64,000 nt of DNA from Gordionus sp. m RMFG-2023 (GCF_954871325.1 NC_088775.1:53545561-53609560), one strand, 5' to 3'. Shown: positions 23,613 to 35,610, numbered from the stretch's first letter. Notes: a model not told the origin generated them from the sequence alone. A program made the numbers and translations.

Positions 23613-24087
23613 GACTGGCTATAATAATAACGCAATAAATCGGACAAACCCAAATACCATTGGCACAGAACATATAAGATCTACAGGACATACAATATTT
23701 TGGCACACCGAACAACAAACAAGGAAGAGACTCTACATGCAAACTTAACATAAACTCTCAATACTTAACAAGATATAAGGGTTATTTTTTTGTTGCCTCA
23801 CTAAATACCACTTAAGGACGCAGGTACATTTTTTATATGACATTATTTTTTATTTCTTCCTTAACACTATTCTGCCGGAAACGGAACTAATACATCACCA
23901 TTATTGTACTTCTTCACTTTGCTAACAGGCTACATAGTGGTACCGTCCACTATAATAAAATGGGTAGACATCATGTATGGGATCTATATACTAGTGAAAA
24001 TACATGATACACGCTTCAACTCCTAATGGGTGATGAAATTGCACTTCGTGCAATTTCTGGCATGGTAATGAATGAATGAATTAGATT
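23613..24087 (+). mobile_element. ~475-bp LINE/SINE-like insertion with ATGA tail
   Basis: The insert is flanked by ATTAGA on both sides and ends ...GGCATGGTAATGAATGAATGA, a short-repeat tail typical of non-LTR retroposons. The opposite palindrome arm (~29095) and the copy at ~47905 both show the uninterrupted site, TCTAATAAAATGAG. No coding sequence is visible, so it is a SINE or a 5'-truncated LINE end. It has a more even base composition than its surroundings. Confidence 0.65.
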
Positions 24088-24207
24088 AAAAGATTACAAT
24101 CACAATAAAATTTTTTCTAGTCATCATATAATACACTTAATATATTCATTCAGAAATAGATAATCACGTAAGATAGTTTTTATATTACATGGGTAGGTCC
24201 TTAAGAA

Positions 24208-25704
24208 TCTAGATACAGATGTAAATTAATCTTAGATACAGATACTAGTATTTTTTTCAAAATATAAAAAAGATATTTGCATCTAATTGTCATTACCAAT
24301 TAAATTAGAATAGTTTATAAAATTTAGTTTTTATTATTTATTTATGAAGAAAAATACATATTCATTTAGTAAGAATGAATATTTACAATAATTACTAAAA
24401 TATTTAATGATGAGTTAATATATCAGGCATTTTAATATAGTAATAGCCCATTCTTAGCATAGATAGGGAAGGGAGACTAGTATTTTTAATGGGAGTTGAA
24501 ATATTAATTTGTAAAAGAGTATTAATAGATTTATTATTTTATAAGATAATCAAAATTTTAAATTGCAAGAACAAATATAGGTTTTTATAAATTACATATG
24601 ATCATATTTTAATGGTTAAAGTAAGAAAAATTAATTTTTTAAAATAATTTTTGCATACTTTTTATTTATATTTTCCCTAAATAGCCAATTTGTTTTTATT
24701 GCCATTATTACAATAAATAAATAAGATATCACAGAAAAATGTTATCGAACATATAATGTTTGTAGATTATTTACACTTAGCATAAAAATGTATAAAGATT
24801 TACCATTTTTAGGGGGAAAATATAATTTAGATAAGGGATTCCAGATATTTTAAATGACGTTATATTTTATTTGTAAAATGATATATTGATTTTAAGTAAA
24901 GAATGTAGAGGGGGGAGGGGTAGGTGTATTTGTTCAAATTTTCAGTTGATTTAAAGACTTTGATTTGCTATTAGTGATATATAATAACTTGGGGTTTTAA
25001 TGTAGGCTAATATCTAATGAAAATTATTGGTGGGTTAAGTGTCCATGTATTTATTTTTCTATTAATTTTGTTTTGTGAAGTTAGTCATTAAAGTAATATA
25101 ATTTGATTGTTTAAATGACCATGAAAAGGGTCTTTAAGTGTTGCTAAGTCAATAATACAAATAACATTGAACTGGGTTATAAATTATATTATTAGAAAGT
25201 TGAAATACATTATAAATGCTTAATTATTATCTTTCCATTAAGGATTTTTTTTATAAATATAATGCTGTAATATCTTCATCAGCTTCAATTGATAGGTTTT
25301 TTAGTCTTGGTAAAATGCTATGTATGCCAAAATGGCAAAGGTCTAATACTAAATTATTTTAAAATTTTGATTATCTTATAAAATAATAAATCTATTTTAA
25401 ATACTCTTTTACAAATTAATATTTCAACTCCCATTAAAAATACTAATCTCCCTTCCCTATCTATGCTAAGAATGGGCTATTACTAATATTAAAATGCCCG
25501 ATATATTAACTCATCATTAAATATTTTATTAATTATTGTAAATATTCATTCTTACTAAAGGCACAAATAAATAATAAAAATTAAATTTTATAAACTATTC
25601 TAATTTAATTGGTAATGACAATTAGATGCAAGTATCTTTTTTATATTTTGAAAAAAATACTAGTATCTGTATCTAAGATTAATTTTTCACATCTCTATCT
25701 AGAT
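24208..25704 (+). mobile_element. Central hAT element of the palindrome
   Basis: Its outer ends read CTAGATACAGATGTAAATT and, on the opposite strand, CTAGATAGAGATGTGAAAA, with ~350-bp inverted arms that merge into the flanking palindrome. A hAT transposase C-terminus is read on the plus strand just before the right arm. No direct 8-bp duplication surrounds it, because the flanks are inverted copies of each other. Confidence 0.6.
25255..25380 (+). pseudogene. hAT transposase C-terminal end
   Basis: The frame reads KYNAVISSSASIDRFFSL, then GKMLCMPKWQRSNTKLF, a stop, and NFDYLIK. This matches the usual hAT ending PISSASIERFFSLGK…R..LS…..LVFLK. Upstream coding sequence between 24560 and 25250 was not recognised. 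The end of the gene falls in the inverted arm, so its last codons exist twice. Confidence 0.75.
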
Positions 25705-28700
25705 CAGGGTTGCCAGGTCAAAATTTTCAAATTGCGGGAGAAATTTTGTATTATGCGGGAGAAATATAAAAATTGCTAAAATAAATTTTTTTGCGGGCCA
25801 GCCGGGATTTTGAATTGACTTAATTATCCGCCTATTATTTTTAATAATTAGCTTATATAAATACAAAGTCGGTAACTATTTTTCAAAATAAAATAACATC
25901 TTGATTTATTAAATATAATAATTTATAATAAAAAAAACCAACGATCTTTTCTAAATATAAAAGAATGTAAACACAAGATAAAATTTTATTAAAAAAAACG
26001 ATTTTAATTTTACAATTAAAAATATATTTTATGCGAATGTCCCGCAAAACGACCGCAATTGGAAATCTACCGTGTGCTTGTATAACATTATAGGGATAGG
26101 CTTAATTATCAGTTATCAAGTTTAAATACATAATAAGGTACACCAAAAATAAGAAATAATACAGATGCAACTACAGTTACTGCAATTGTAATCACTTATC
26201 TTGTAGTAAAACATTCACAGAGATACCTAAATCCAGGAGGTCAATTCTTGGCGATTTGAAAGATGAGCATACATATGCAATTCTAACAGATGCATCTAAT
26301 AAGGGAAATTTTAAATACCTTGATCCTCCGCTATTTCAACAAAAGTACTATTAAATTTTTTCCCCTCAAATAGTAAAAAATCCTAAGACATAGCTAACCT
26401 TAATAGTAAATATAGCAGATTCGAGATTATCAATAAATTACATGTCAGCTTTCTGATCTGATAATGCCTCAGTGAATTTGGTAAAAACAGAATGTATTTA
26501 CAAAATTGAGTCAGCATAATTTTGGTTGCGATATGTTCCTAATACCCGCCATCGATAGAATTTTAAAATTTTATAAACCTTTAAAAAAATATACTTAAAT
26601 AAAGATTATAAAAGCTATCCTAACATTTTGAAAATATTTTTCAATAATGAATGGCAGAGGTATATTTAGGAGATTTCACGTGTAGTTGCAATCAGAAGAA
26701 TCTTAACATTCACAAAATTATGCTGCAGATGTGTTCATCTTTACAGTTAAAAATTGACAATAAATTTTATGGTGCCATTGCTAAAACTTAATTATATTTT
26801 ATTTGAGATTTATATAATAGAACTAAATATTTACCGTCGTTATTGAGATATTTATTAAATTCCTGGCATGACATATTATATTGTTTAACCATTCTAATTT
26901 GTTAAATCAATCCTATTTCTCTCCTTTTTCCAGGCAGTCCTCATCAGGGTAAAAATGCGTTTGGATGAAGCATTAGAATGAGGTAAGGAGAAGGCATACT
27001 CGCATATTTTTTCCAAGCATGGGGATTTATCGTTATTACGAAAAAATTCTACCCATTTCTCCTCTGCTTTTAGACCATCAAATTTTTAGTATTTTGGCGA
27101 ATCATAAAAAATAGAGAGAATTACAATCTCCTCAAACAAAACATCAATGTCTTTCGGTATTTTTAATATATTTATTAAATTAGAAAAACCATCAATTGAT
27201 GGTTTCTGTTCCGAGATCATAATATTTATACATTTGTAAATAGTTATTAAAATCAAATTTTCATTCTAAAATTGTCTTAATAAAAATATCTGCTTCATTT
27301 AAAAATGTATTAATTAGAGTATTATTTGAACATTTTAATATAATATTTTTAGCAATAGCGCCATAAAATTTATTATCAATTTTTAACTGTAGAGATGAAT
27401 AGGGCGGTAGCATGATTTGTGAATCTTTTTTAATAAAGAATATTCTGATTGCAACTGAATATTAACTGCATGAAGTAGATTTCCCACATGTGAAACTTAT
27501 CCTAAATAAACTTCTGCCATTTCATCTAAAAAAAAATTTCAAAATTTTAGGACAGCTTTTAAAATTTTTATTTAAGAAATATTTTTTTAAGGGTTCGTAA
27601 AATTTTAATTCTACATTGGCAGGTATTAGTGATAACCAATTTAATATAATATACTAAATGTCAGTCATTTTTATGACATGAACAATTAATTTTCCTTGGG
27701 GAAAGAAGTGAGAATGGGGAATCATGCCAGCTGGGGAAGAACAAAGAGCATATATTGGATGACTTGGACTGATTTTGAAGATTTTGCAATGTAATGGGAT
27801 AGTTATTGGTTATTTGTTTATATATTTTTATATTAGTTGTTATTTTATCATTGTGAATAAGGAATTTGAAATGACTTTTGGGATATTTGAAACTCAATTT
27901 AAGTGTAGATTAAGCTAAAGGGAAGGGTTGAGAGTAAGAGGCGTCTTTACAATAGGTACATATCGCAACAACTCACGCCATTTCAAGCCAGACCACTTCA
28001 CCAACTCTTTTAATTGATAAACTAAATTCGTTAAAACATTTCATCACAATTATTTCGACATCCACAGATAGTAAATTCATTGCCTTCTTGCAAGAATTAT
28101 GTAGTATATGGCATATACAGCCAATTGGTATTAATTCATTATTGTGCTGCCTCAATTCGGTAATTTTGGTTTTGGCCGAAATTTACAGAGGCATTATCAG
28201 CATTGAAAGCTGACATGCAAAATCATTGATAACATGAATCAGCTATATTTAACATTATGTGGCTAGCTACATCGTTGGATTTTTCACTATCCGGGGAAAA
28301 ATTTTTAACAGTTTTATTGAAATGTTCTTATTCTTTTGAAATAGCGAAGGATCGATGGAAATGTTGTAATATTTCCCTTATCATCTGTTAGAATTGCATA
28401 TGGATGCCCATCTTTCAAATCGTCTAGAATTGACCTCTAGGATTCAGGTACTAAAACACTTGTGCTCATTTTTGTTCTGCCACAAGTAAGGTTTGCACTT
28501 ATATTGGAGTCGTTAAATATCATGAGGAAAAGATTCGACCCACATTGTGATTATAGCTCTGTGAATGTTGAACTACATGATAGATGTATACGATTTCCGC
28601 AAATGTAGTTGCATCTGTATTATTTATTATTTTTGAGAATATTTTTATATTGCAATCGATGTTGATATACTCCCCTGTACTGACTTGTATGAATGAAATG

Positions 28701-28958
28701 ATGGTGATTTATTATTGGATAAAAATAAAACAGATAGAAAAAGATTTACAAACTAGACATGTTTTTCGAATAAATATTTAAAATTTATTTAAAAAATATA
28801 AAAATAATCAATTAATGTCTCTCAAAATTATTATTTATATATTAAAAACGTTAAATTGCGGTAGATTTTTACGGGAGATTTCCAATTGCGGTAGTTTTGC
28901 GGGAGAGAGATGTCTGCGTGTAAACTAAACGCTGATGGGGGGAGACATGACAACCCTG
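25705..28958 (-). mobile_element. hAT element with perfect duplication, inserted in palindrome arm
   Basis: The left end CAGGGTTGCCAGGTC and right end GACATGACAACCCTG are classical hAT termini, with TTGCGGGAGAAAT / GGAAATCTCCCGTAA-type motifs inside. ATCTAGAT flanks it at 25697-25704 and 28959-28966. The 3.25-kb body holds transposase remnants on the minus strand. A ~310-bp segment at 27640-27950 is missing from the related copy at 46272-47768, so it is either a later insertion here or a deletion there. Confidence 0.9.
27330..28480 (-). pseudogene. Decayed hAT transposase in the 25705-28958 element
   Basis: The clearest block, 28155-27973, reads LIPIGCICHILHNSCKKA, then NLLSVDVEIIVMKCFNEF and SIKRV. 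This corresponds to the GCpAHILHNA…LPVDVEvivvKiy..F hAT family. Upstream pieces (YNISIDPSLFQKNK at ~28370) and downstream ones (NEADIFIKTILE at ~27310) are in register by order but in different frames. Multiple stops and frame changes make it non-functional. A second copy, at 46665-46886, preserves the next block, RWLSLIPAIDRI. Confidence 0.75.
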
Positions 28959-29996
28959 ATCTAGATTCTTAAGGACCTACCCATGTAATATAAATATTAT
29001 CTTACGTGATTATCCATTTCTGATTGAATATATTAAGTGTATTATATGACGACTAGAAAAAAATTTATTGTGATTGTAATCTTTTAATCTAATAAAATGA
29101 GTTTAAAAAAGGTAAATGAATGAATGCCATCATGTGAAATATTTGTATAAATATGATTCTAATTGTATAAATATAAATTAATCATTAACTCTTAATACTT
29201 AGATATATCAAGATAAATAATATTTAAATTATTTTATTTAAATAGTAACTTGGTATTATTGAATATCATTTGGCCAAAATAATATTTTATATCGTAATAT
29301 TAACAATATACTTTACCGGCATAACTTTGTTTTAAATATTATATATAGCCCTCCACCATGCGTATTATGGTAATTCAGCTTATTAAAATGAACCTTTAAT
29401 GTTTTAGAAGTAAATTAATTTTTTTATAATAATACACGCCAACTTGCGGATTTAATATTATTGAAATCCAAAATTTAATTATAAATATCTTTAATATAAT
29501 TATATTAAAGGATTTTTTAAAAGAATTATTATGAGATAAAAGAAAATTCAACTATTAATATATACTTCTTTATTATTGAATATATCTAATATTTAATTTT
29601 TTATAAGTTATTTATATCAAAAGAAAATGAATCTCAATACAAATAATAGATAATATATGAAAATTTTTACCTTAGCATTTGCAGTTTAGTCAAACAATGA
29701 TTTTTGAACATATTTTTATAAAAATTTTATATCTTCTTTGTAAATAATTTTTTCGAGGAAATCTTTTGTGAAATTTATTATAAATATACAATTTTTAAGT
29801 GAAATCTTTTATAGTTTTTTTTATCATTTTTGTAAAATTATCTATTTCTCAGTATATTAAAAGAGGTGGGTTTTCTAAATAATTTTTTTAAAAATATTTA
29901 TTTAACTTATTTATGTTATTTTATATGATCTTTTTAAGGAAAAGAATTTAATCTGACAATTTTTATATTCGTTATTGAAGATGTTCCTTAAAAAAT

Positions 29997-30345
29997 GACA
30001 ATTATCATAATCGGTATTTTTAAACATATTAGAATTTTTTTACGGTAAAATATGTATTTTTAACATGTTAAATTAAAATTTCAATTAAGATGCACCATAT
30101 AAAAGTGACAATTATCATAATCGTTATTTTTAAGGTTTTTTAAATTTTTTTGACGTAAATCGGCTAAAATAATAAGTAGTATTAACATGTATTAATTAAA
30201 CTTCAGTGAAGATGTACCCTAAGATAAGTGATAATTGTCATAATCCTTATTTTTACTTTTTTTTTGAATTTTTTTGATTTGTTAAATTAAAATTTCATGA
30301 AGATGTACCACAGAAAAGTGATAATTGTAATAATCGTTATTAAAA
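29997..30345 (+). repeat. ~90-125-bp tandem repeats ending in a long-TIR terminus
   Basis: Units begin GACAATTATCATAATCG or GATAATTGTCATAATCC at 29997, 30104, 30230 and 30319, each ending near AAGATG(C/T)ACC. After the last unit, CGAAGGGGGTCGTGTTGATAAT and ATATGGAATA resemble the right end of the 7269-9523 transposon family. It may be a variant of that family with internally repeated arms. Confidence 0.6.
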
Positions 30346-30660
30346 AATCGAAGGGGGTCGTGTTGATAATCTAGTTTTTTTGGTTTATTTAATATGGAAT
30401 AAGACGGGTTTATTTATTGTTTAAATATTTTGATAACTTAAATCTAGTTTAGAACAAAAATCTGAAACTTCATAACCTCGTAAAATTTAAAACCAGATGC
30501 CAAGGAGCATTTTATAAAGTAACCGCGGAATCTTTTTAACTCAGTTTCCAAACTTAGGTTTTTACGTCCCTTCGCTTCTTAGATATAAGCGACTTTGAAC
30601 CGTTTATTTTATCTATTAATAAGTTAATCCTCATTCAGTATATTATTTATTTTGTTAAAG

Positions 30661-33600
30661 ACTCGGATAATTTCTTACCCGAAATCTTTTAATTTTCCCG
30701 ACCTTCTCGAAGGCTCCCTCACCCAAAGCAGCTCCTACCCCCATTCCCCTCCTTTCAACAATGAATCAAATTTTTACGTACCCAAGTCTATCATGAGTAA
30801 AAAATTTGAAGAATTTTTTGATTTAGAATACAACCCAAGCCTTGATTATATTGGCTCTGGCTCCAAAATATCTTCTCATTTCAAACAACAAGTTGTAAAA
30901 AATCCTACCAAGATTATATATAATAATAACAGTTATAAATATCCCCGGAGCAGCCTTAATCCTGATGATCACGAGTTCAAATCAATTGACAACCAATTTT
31001 TTTATCTTGAAAACCAAAGCTTATTTATTAGTACTGAAAATACACCTCAAAGTTTTAACCTTAGCTTGAGTCCATATTCACACCAAAACGGCCTTATTTA
31101 CCATCAAAGTAACTTTAGCTCCAATTAAAAAGGTCAAAAATACGATATTTCTAAAAATAAAAATTATGACCACCAGTTAAATCACCTGGTAAACTTTAAA
31201 AAAGATGGTTCGCGTACTCACAACGAACTTCGGTTAGCTAATCTCATAACAGGTTGAGCGAATTGAAATGCAAAAGGTAGCCTACCCTAGCCATTTACGA
31301 AAATCATGATGATGCTATAAGCACCTACGATTCTAAATCTTCACAAATTTTGGAGGAAAAAGGCAACCTAAATGGCGGGGTTAGTCTCGATATGAAAGAC
31401 CAAAAGGTTAAGTTTGCTTTTTAACAACGCCTATTTAGATCAATGAGATTATTAAGTTATCGTACTGGATTTTCGTAGTTTTTAAGGATTGAAAAAAGAA
31501 TAAGATGTAGAATGCTAAACGATATTAAGCCATTCCATAACAAATCTATCAAAAAAATAAGATTTTCTCAAGATTTCTTGGTATTTGGTAAAATTTAGAA
31601 CTAAAATATAAGTAATTAAAGGGCTATTGTTATGGAACTCAGATCGATAAATAATCCCATACTAAAAATCTATTCTAAACCCCATATATGTACAATTTCT
31701 ATTTATTTAACCCTACCCAATATATGTGTTTTATAGTAATTAAGCAGATGAGATAAATAATATATGACGAGATTTAAAAATTGTGAAATTTAACATTATG
31801 CTTTTAAAGCAAAACCCTAGCCAAAATCAGGTTTACACCTAGATCTATCATATATTAACATCACCCACCCGCACTCAGGCATTGATCTATATATAGAAGC
31901 CTTTTATTTTTATTTAATTATTTTAAATGTCATTTTAATATGGAACTATTTAGCATCAAGTAGTTCTCGTAACAATAATCTGGACCGCCAAAATAAAAAA
32001 ATGAAAATATTCTATAAACAGAATGTATACACTTTATTTGATATTGAAATCATTACTGAAAATTAGTAATGTAAGCATAAGGTAAATTACTCAGGAATTT
32101 GCCCGGTAAAATAATTTATCTTCCCTCGGAATATTTCCCATTTAATTTGTATAAATATAGGGTAATTTTTTCATATATTTTATTGCCTTTTTTTTATCTA
32201 TAATTTTTATCTTCAGCAAAATTTTAAATACCTTTTCTTAGTGGAATAGTATTTGGTTTATGAGCAACATATCTCTCACCTCATTATCATTACATCAACT
32301 TCCAAATACTATATGTTATCTTCTCTGTTATATAACTTGTAAGTTCTCTACATGTAAAATATGGAAATACTTTTATTACTTTTTGCCATTTTCCCAACGT
32401 TTTATTAAAAATATATATGTATTTTATAATTATTATGGCTTAAATATGATAGACTGTTATTTCTTATATTTGTGGATGTGATTCCCTATAGGTGGATCAT
32501 AAAAATAATATGAGATGAGACTTACTTAGCCATTACAAATTTGTAATGAGTGAAGAACCTTTTATCCATGATTCTGAGAAATATGTTTTGTAGATTATAT
32601 ATTTGAATATGATTATAATTATATCTTCTCTTTTTAAAAATATTTATAATGATAAAACACTAGGTTTTTAACAAATCTATAATTGAAGGACAACGGATTA
32701 GAATAAAAATGGATTATTTTTATTCTTTGACCTATCTATAAAAATATAAGGTCAAAGATGTTAAAGTTTGAAAACACTGCTTTAATTACGTGTATTTTAG
32801 TTTGTATACAAACATTAACCTAAACCCCAAGAGATCCAATAAATCTTATGACACGATATTACCTTTATACAAATGTGTAGAAATAAATATTCAAATTCTG
32901 GCAGAAATATAGCAAACTCATTAGCCATAAGTATAAGTCGATTTACTAATATAAATATATACATAAATATAAAAATGCCGAGTTTGAGCTCACTCAAAAT
33001 ACAGGACGTCAAATATAATTTAAAAGAGATGATTCTAGAAAAATTATTCTTAACTAATGTACCAAACAATTTTCAAAAAAACAAATGATTTTAAAATAAA
33101 TTTATACTATCTATAACTTAACATGCCTAAAGATATCCAAACCCAACAAGATATTTATACCAGAAAGGCTTTGCGATGATCTTTCAAACGAAGTGACTGG
33201 TACTGATTGTAATCTCGATTCTCTGAACACAGGTACACACTTCGATTCCTTATTTTCCCTTGAAATATCCGATAATCATGAGATCGATTACGCATATCAA
33301 TGGGAACAGCAACAACAAACGGAACATAATGAAAAGATCAAAAAAGCTATCAAAAAAGAATACCTTAGAAATTTGTTATCGAATTACAAGTAAGTTTTTT
33401 AAACAAATTTATATCCTTACACAGTGTTTTGTCATTTGAAAAAAGATTGCATGAAATTTTTTATATAACAACTTTTCTGAGCTCCTTTATCTACTATCAT
33501 CGATTCTTTTTTCCATTTTTCTATCTTCTTCTTTACGATTTAATTCTTATAACTTTTATTATTTCAATGCATCTAAAAATAAAATTTAAAAAAAATTTTC

Positions 33601-33826
33601 AAGCATGCAAGATATGATTTATTATGAACAAGGCCAGATAATAAACTCTTCCGATCCATGTTCTCCTTCCCGTCTATCCTTGTTAACCGAAAAAAACCGC
33701 AAAAAACTCAGAGATAATTTGAAGGAAGAAAAAATGAGGCGAGAAAAATTGCTGTCCCTCAATGAAATGCTGGCTAAAGAAGTGGCCACCAAGACTAGGC
33801 ATATGATGAAAATGACAAAATTTTAA
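30661..33826 (+). CDS. Spliced host gene with coiled-coil C-terminus, unknown family
   Basis: Exon blocks are 30661-31406, 33151-33389 and 33604-33826 (TAA stop). The first is Ser/Asn/Pro-rich (SYPKSFNFPDLLEGSLTQ, FEEFFDLEYNPSLDYIGS) and ends at donor AAG|GTTAAG, phase 0. The second (IFIPERLCDDLSNEV, WEQQQQTEHNEKIKKAIKKE) enters at AACAAG| or slightly upstream and ends at donor AA|GTAAGT. The third enters at TTTCAAG| and completes the codon exactly, running through SDPCSPSRLSLLTEKNR to a leucine/charged coil, KLLSLNEMLAKEVATKTR. AATAAA follows at ~33833. Within the first block there is an in-frame TAA at 31126-31128, after which clear coding continues (KYDISKNKNYDHQLNHL), and a shift near 31252-31290 before AIYENHDDAISTYD. 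These would be a nonsense change and a frameshift, or tiny introns of 24 and ~39 bp. A bZIP-like regulator is possible, but the basic region does not fit well. The start lies upstream. Confidence 0.55.
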
Positions 33827-34078
33827 GATTAAATAAATATATATAATGACCCCCCCCCTCCTCATTTCCTTAATTTATTGTTATATTGATATTATCATCA
33901 TAATATCTTCAAAAATAGATGTAGAGATATTCTGTTAACTTGGCCTACTAACAATTTATATTTGGTACAAAATTTAAAATAAAATCTATTCTTTAATTTA
34001 ATTATCTATTTCTTAATGTTAAATAAATCGATGGAGACTATATCTCTCTTAATGTTAAATTTTAAGAAAATTTTTTGT

Positions 34079-34147
34079 ACATAACGGGATTCGAACCCAT
34101 GACTTAACGTTTTAAAAGCAAACGTTCTTCCCACTCAGCCACCTTCT
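34079..34147 (-). ncRNA. tRNA-like SINE head or tRNA pseudogene
   Basis: The minus strand has box A TGGCTGAGTGGG and box B GGTTCGAATCC at normal spacing, with a perfect CGTTT/AAACG anticodon stem and a T arm. The acceptor stem does not pair and the base before the TTT anticodon position is not U, so a working tRNA-Lys is unlikely. It is probably the promoter head of a SINE running toward lower coordinates. Confidence 0.55.
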
Positions 34148-34354
34148 ATATTAAATTTTGTAATATAATCCTTCTTATATATGTTATTGTTATGCAATTT
34201 TATTTTTATTGGCTTATTAATCTTTATTTTTATTGGCTTATTATCTTTATTTTTTTTGGCTTCTTAAGCTCTTATTTTATTGGTTTATAGTTATTTATAT
34301 TATTTAATTTTAAAATCAACCATTTTTTATTTTAATTAAAAAAATCGTAAAGAA

Positions 34355-35035
34355 ATGATTACAACAAGACATAATAGTACATCTGCCAAAGGCCCCAAAA
34401 TATAGGAGACAGTTATTAAAAAGATGTTCAATTTTTATAGATATTATTACAGAATAAATCACCACCAGGTTGGCACAAAATTTAAATCATGTTTGAGCTT
34501 ACCTCTGGTTATCAGAAAATAATTTTAAAGTCTCAACTGACCCATACTCAATCTGCATTTCACATGTTGATTTTAATAACGAAATGATTACAACAGGACA
34601 TATTAGTATATCTGCCAAAGGCCCCAGCATACAAAAGACAGTAATTAAACAGATGTTTAATTATTTTCTTTATTAACTAAGCAAACTTTATTTATTTGAG
34701 ATTCTTAAGATACAGAATATTTAAAAATGTAGGTAGATATTGATAAATTGGTATTGTGTGTCATTTCCAGAGTTCAAATATTGTTTGAGATAAAATTTTT
34801 ATATTGGCATATTTTGGGATGGTAATATGAGATAAATGTTTATTTTTCAATTGGCTACTATAATTTAAATTTATTTGTTAAATCTTATTTATAATAAGTA
34901 CTTAGGATTAGTGAGGAAGGTTAATTTTATGGCATGGTAAGATATTGATAAATAGGTATTTTAAACTATTTGCAAAGTTCCCATATTGTGGTTGAGATAA
35001 AAAAAAAATTTTACTACCATATTTTGCGATGGTGA
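34355..35035. repeat. Two locally duplicated segments upstream of the Helitron helicase
   Basis: An ~80-bp segment containing CATCTGCCAAAGGCCCCA occurs at 34355-34435 and 34580-34665. A ~100-bp segment with GATATTGATAAAT.GGTATT and CATATTTTG(G/C)GATGGT occurs at 34728-34825 and 34936-35035. They are direct repeats of unknown origin, perhaps internal to the Helitron. Confidence 0.6.
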
Positions 35036-35066
35036 ACGTATATTTTTCCATAAAATCTTTATGTAA

Positions 35067-35489
35067 GGAGTTAATGTTTTACAGCGACATGCTTTTGATC
35101 AGGTTATCCTGTCTATTTCCGATACCTCAATTACTACCAGATTTTTCTATATAGATGCTCCTGGTGGATCAGGTAAGACGACATATCTTTATAATACTCT
35201 ACTACACTATCTTAGAGGACAACAAAAAAATGTCATACCCTTTGCTGCCACAGGAATATCCTCCATACTTCTAACCTGTGTAGATTGTCCTGGGTTCAAT
35301 TGCAACGATTTTAATCTTCCATCTCCTGACCCTATCACTCAATCTAATTTATATGACCCAATAATAGAAGCAGATGTCGCAATGGTAATGTTAGCCAATC
35401 TTAATGTTTTACAGCGACATGCGTTTGATCAAGTTATCAAGGCTATTAACGATACGATACCTCAATTACTACCAGCTATTTTTATATAG
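35067..35489 (+). pseudogene. Helitron PIF1-like helicase fragment with Walker A
   Basis: One frame is open from 35067 to the TAG at 35487-35489. It reads LNVLQRHAFDQVI, then FFYIDAPGGSGKTTYLYNTL with a complete Walker A loop (GGSGKT, ~35160-35185), and IPFAATGISSILL, the motif Ia region. This is the start of the PIF1-type helicase of Helitron RepHel proteins, which unwinds DNA during rolling-circle transposition. The fragment has no ATG. Its end repeats the beginning (LNVLQRHAFDQVIKAI at 35400), a local duplication that replaces the rest of the helicase. No Rep (HUH) domain was found. Confidence 0.85.
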
Positions 35490-35610
35490 ATAATGGAAAA
35501 AAGAAATACTTTCAATCTCCTTATTTAATGGAATTTACTTCCAAATTTTAGAAAATTCACTGAATGTTCTTAAAAAAATTTTTCCTGTAATAGTTCATGA
35601 TTTTTTTATT

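Larger units (their letters stand above)
22915..29711. repeat. Giant hAT-centred palindrome with later insertions
   Basis: The left arm 22915-24560 pairs with the right arm 25353-29711. Markers include TTTGACTAAACTGCAAATGC at 22938 against its complement at ~29690, the ACATGGGTAGGTCCTTAAGAAT pair at ~24190 and ~28970, and GCCCATTCTTAGCATAGATAGG at ~24447 and ~25455. The right arm was split by the 25705-28958 hAT, and the left arm by a ~475-bp insert (23613-24087). The centre (24560-25353) contains the end of a hAT transposase. Arms are similar but not identical. Confidence 0.85.

Noticed and set aside
20160-29711. Palindromes as assembly or amplification chimeras
   Set aside because: The arms differ by many substitutions, repeat-number changes and independent insertions, which artefactual fold-backs would not show.
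18733-31128. Alternative genetic code with TAA as sense
   Set aside because: In the hAT at 18.7 kb the TAA falls at a position normally Ser, one base change away, and most decayed elements have all three stops. Ordinary mutation explains these.
32260-33088. ORFs of 71-84 codons in the intron of the 30.7-33.8 kb gene
   Set aside because: They are low-complexity and do not join the neighbouring exons in phase, although 32873-33088 could be an extra exon if transcripts support it.
34079-34147. Functional tRNA-Lys (TTT)
   Set aside because: The acceptor stem does not pair and the conserved U before the anticodon is absent, so it is called a SINE head or pseudogene.
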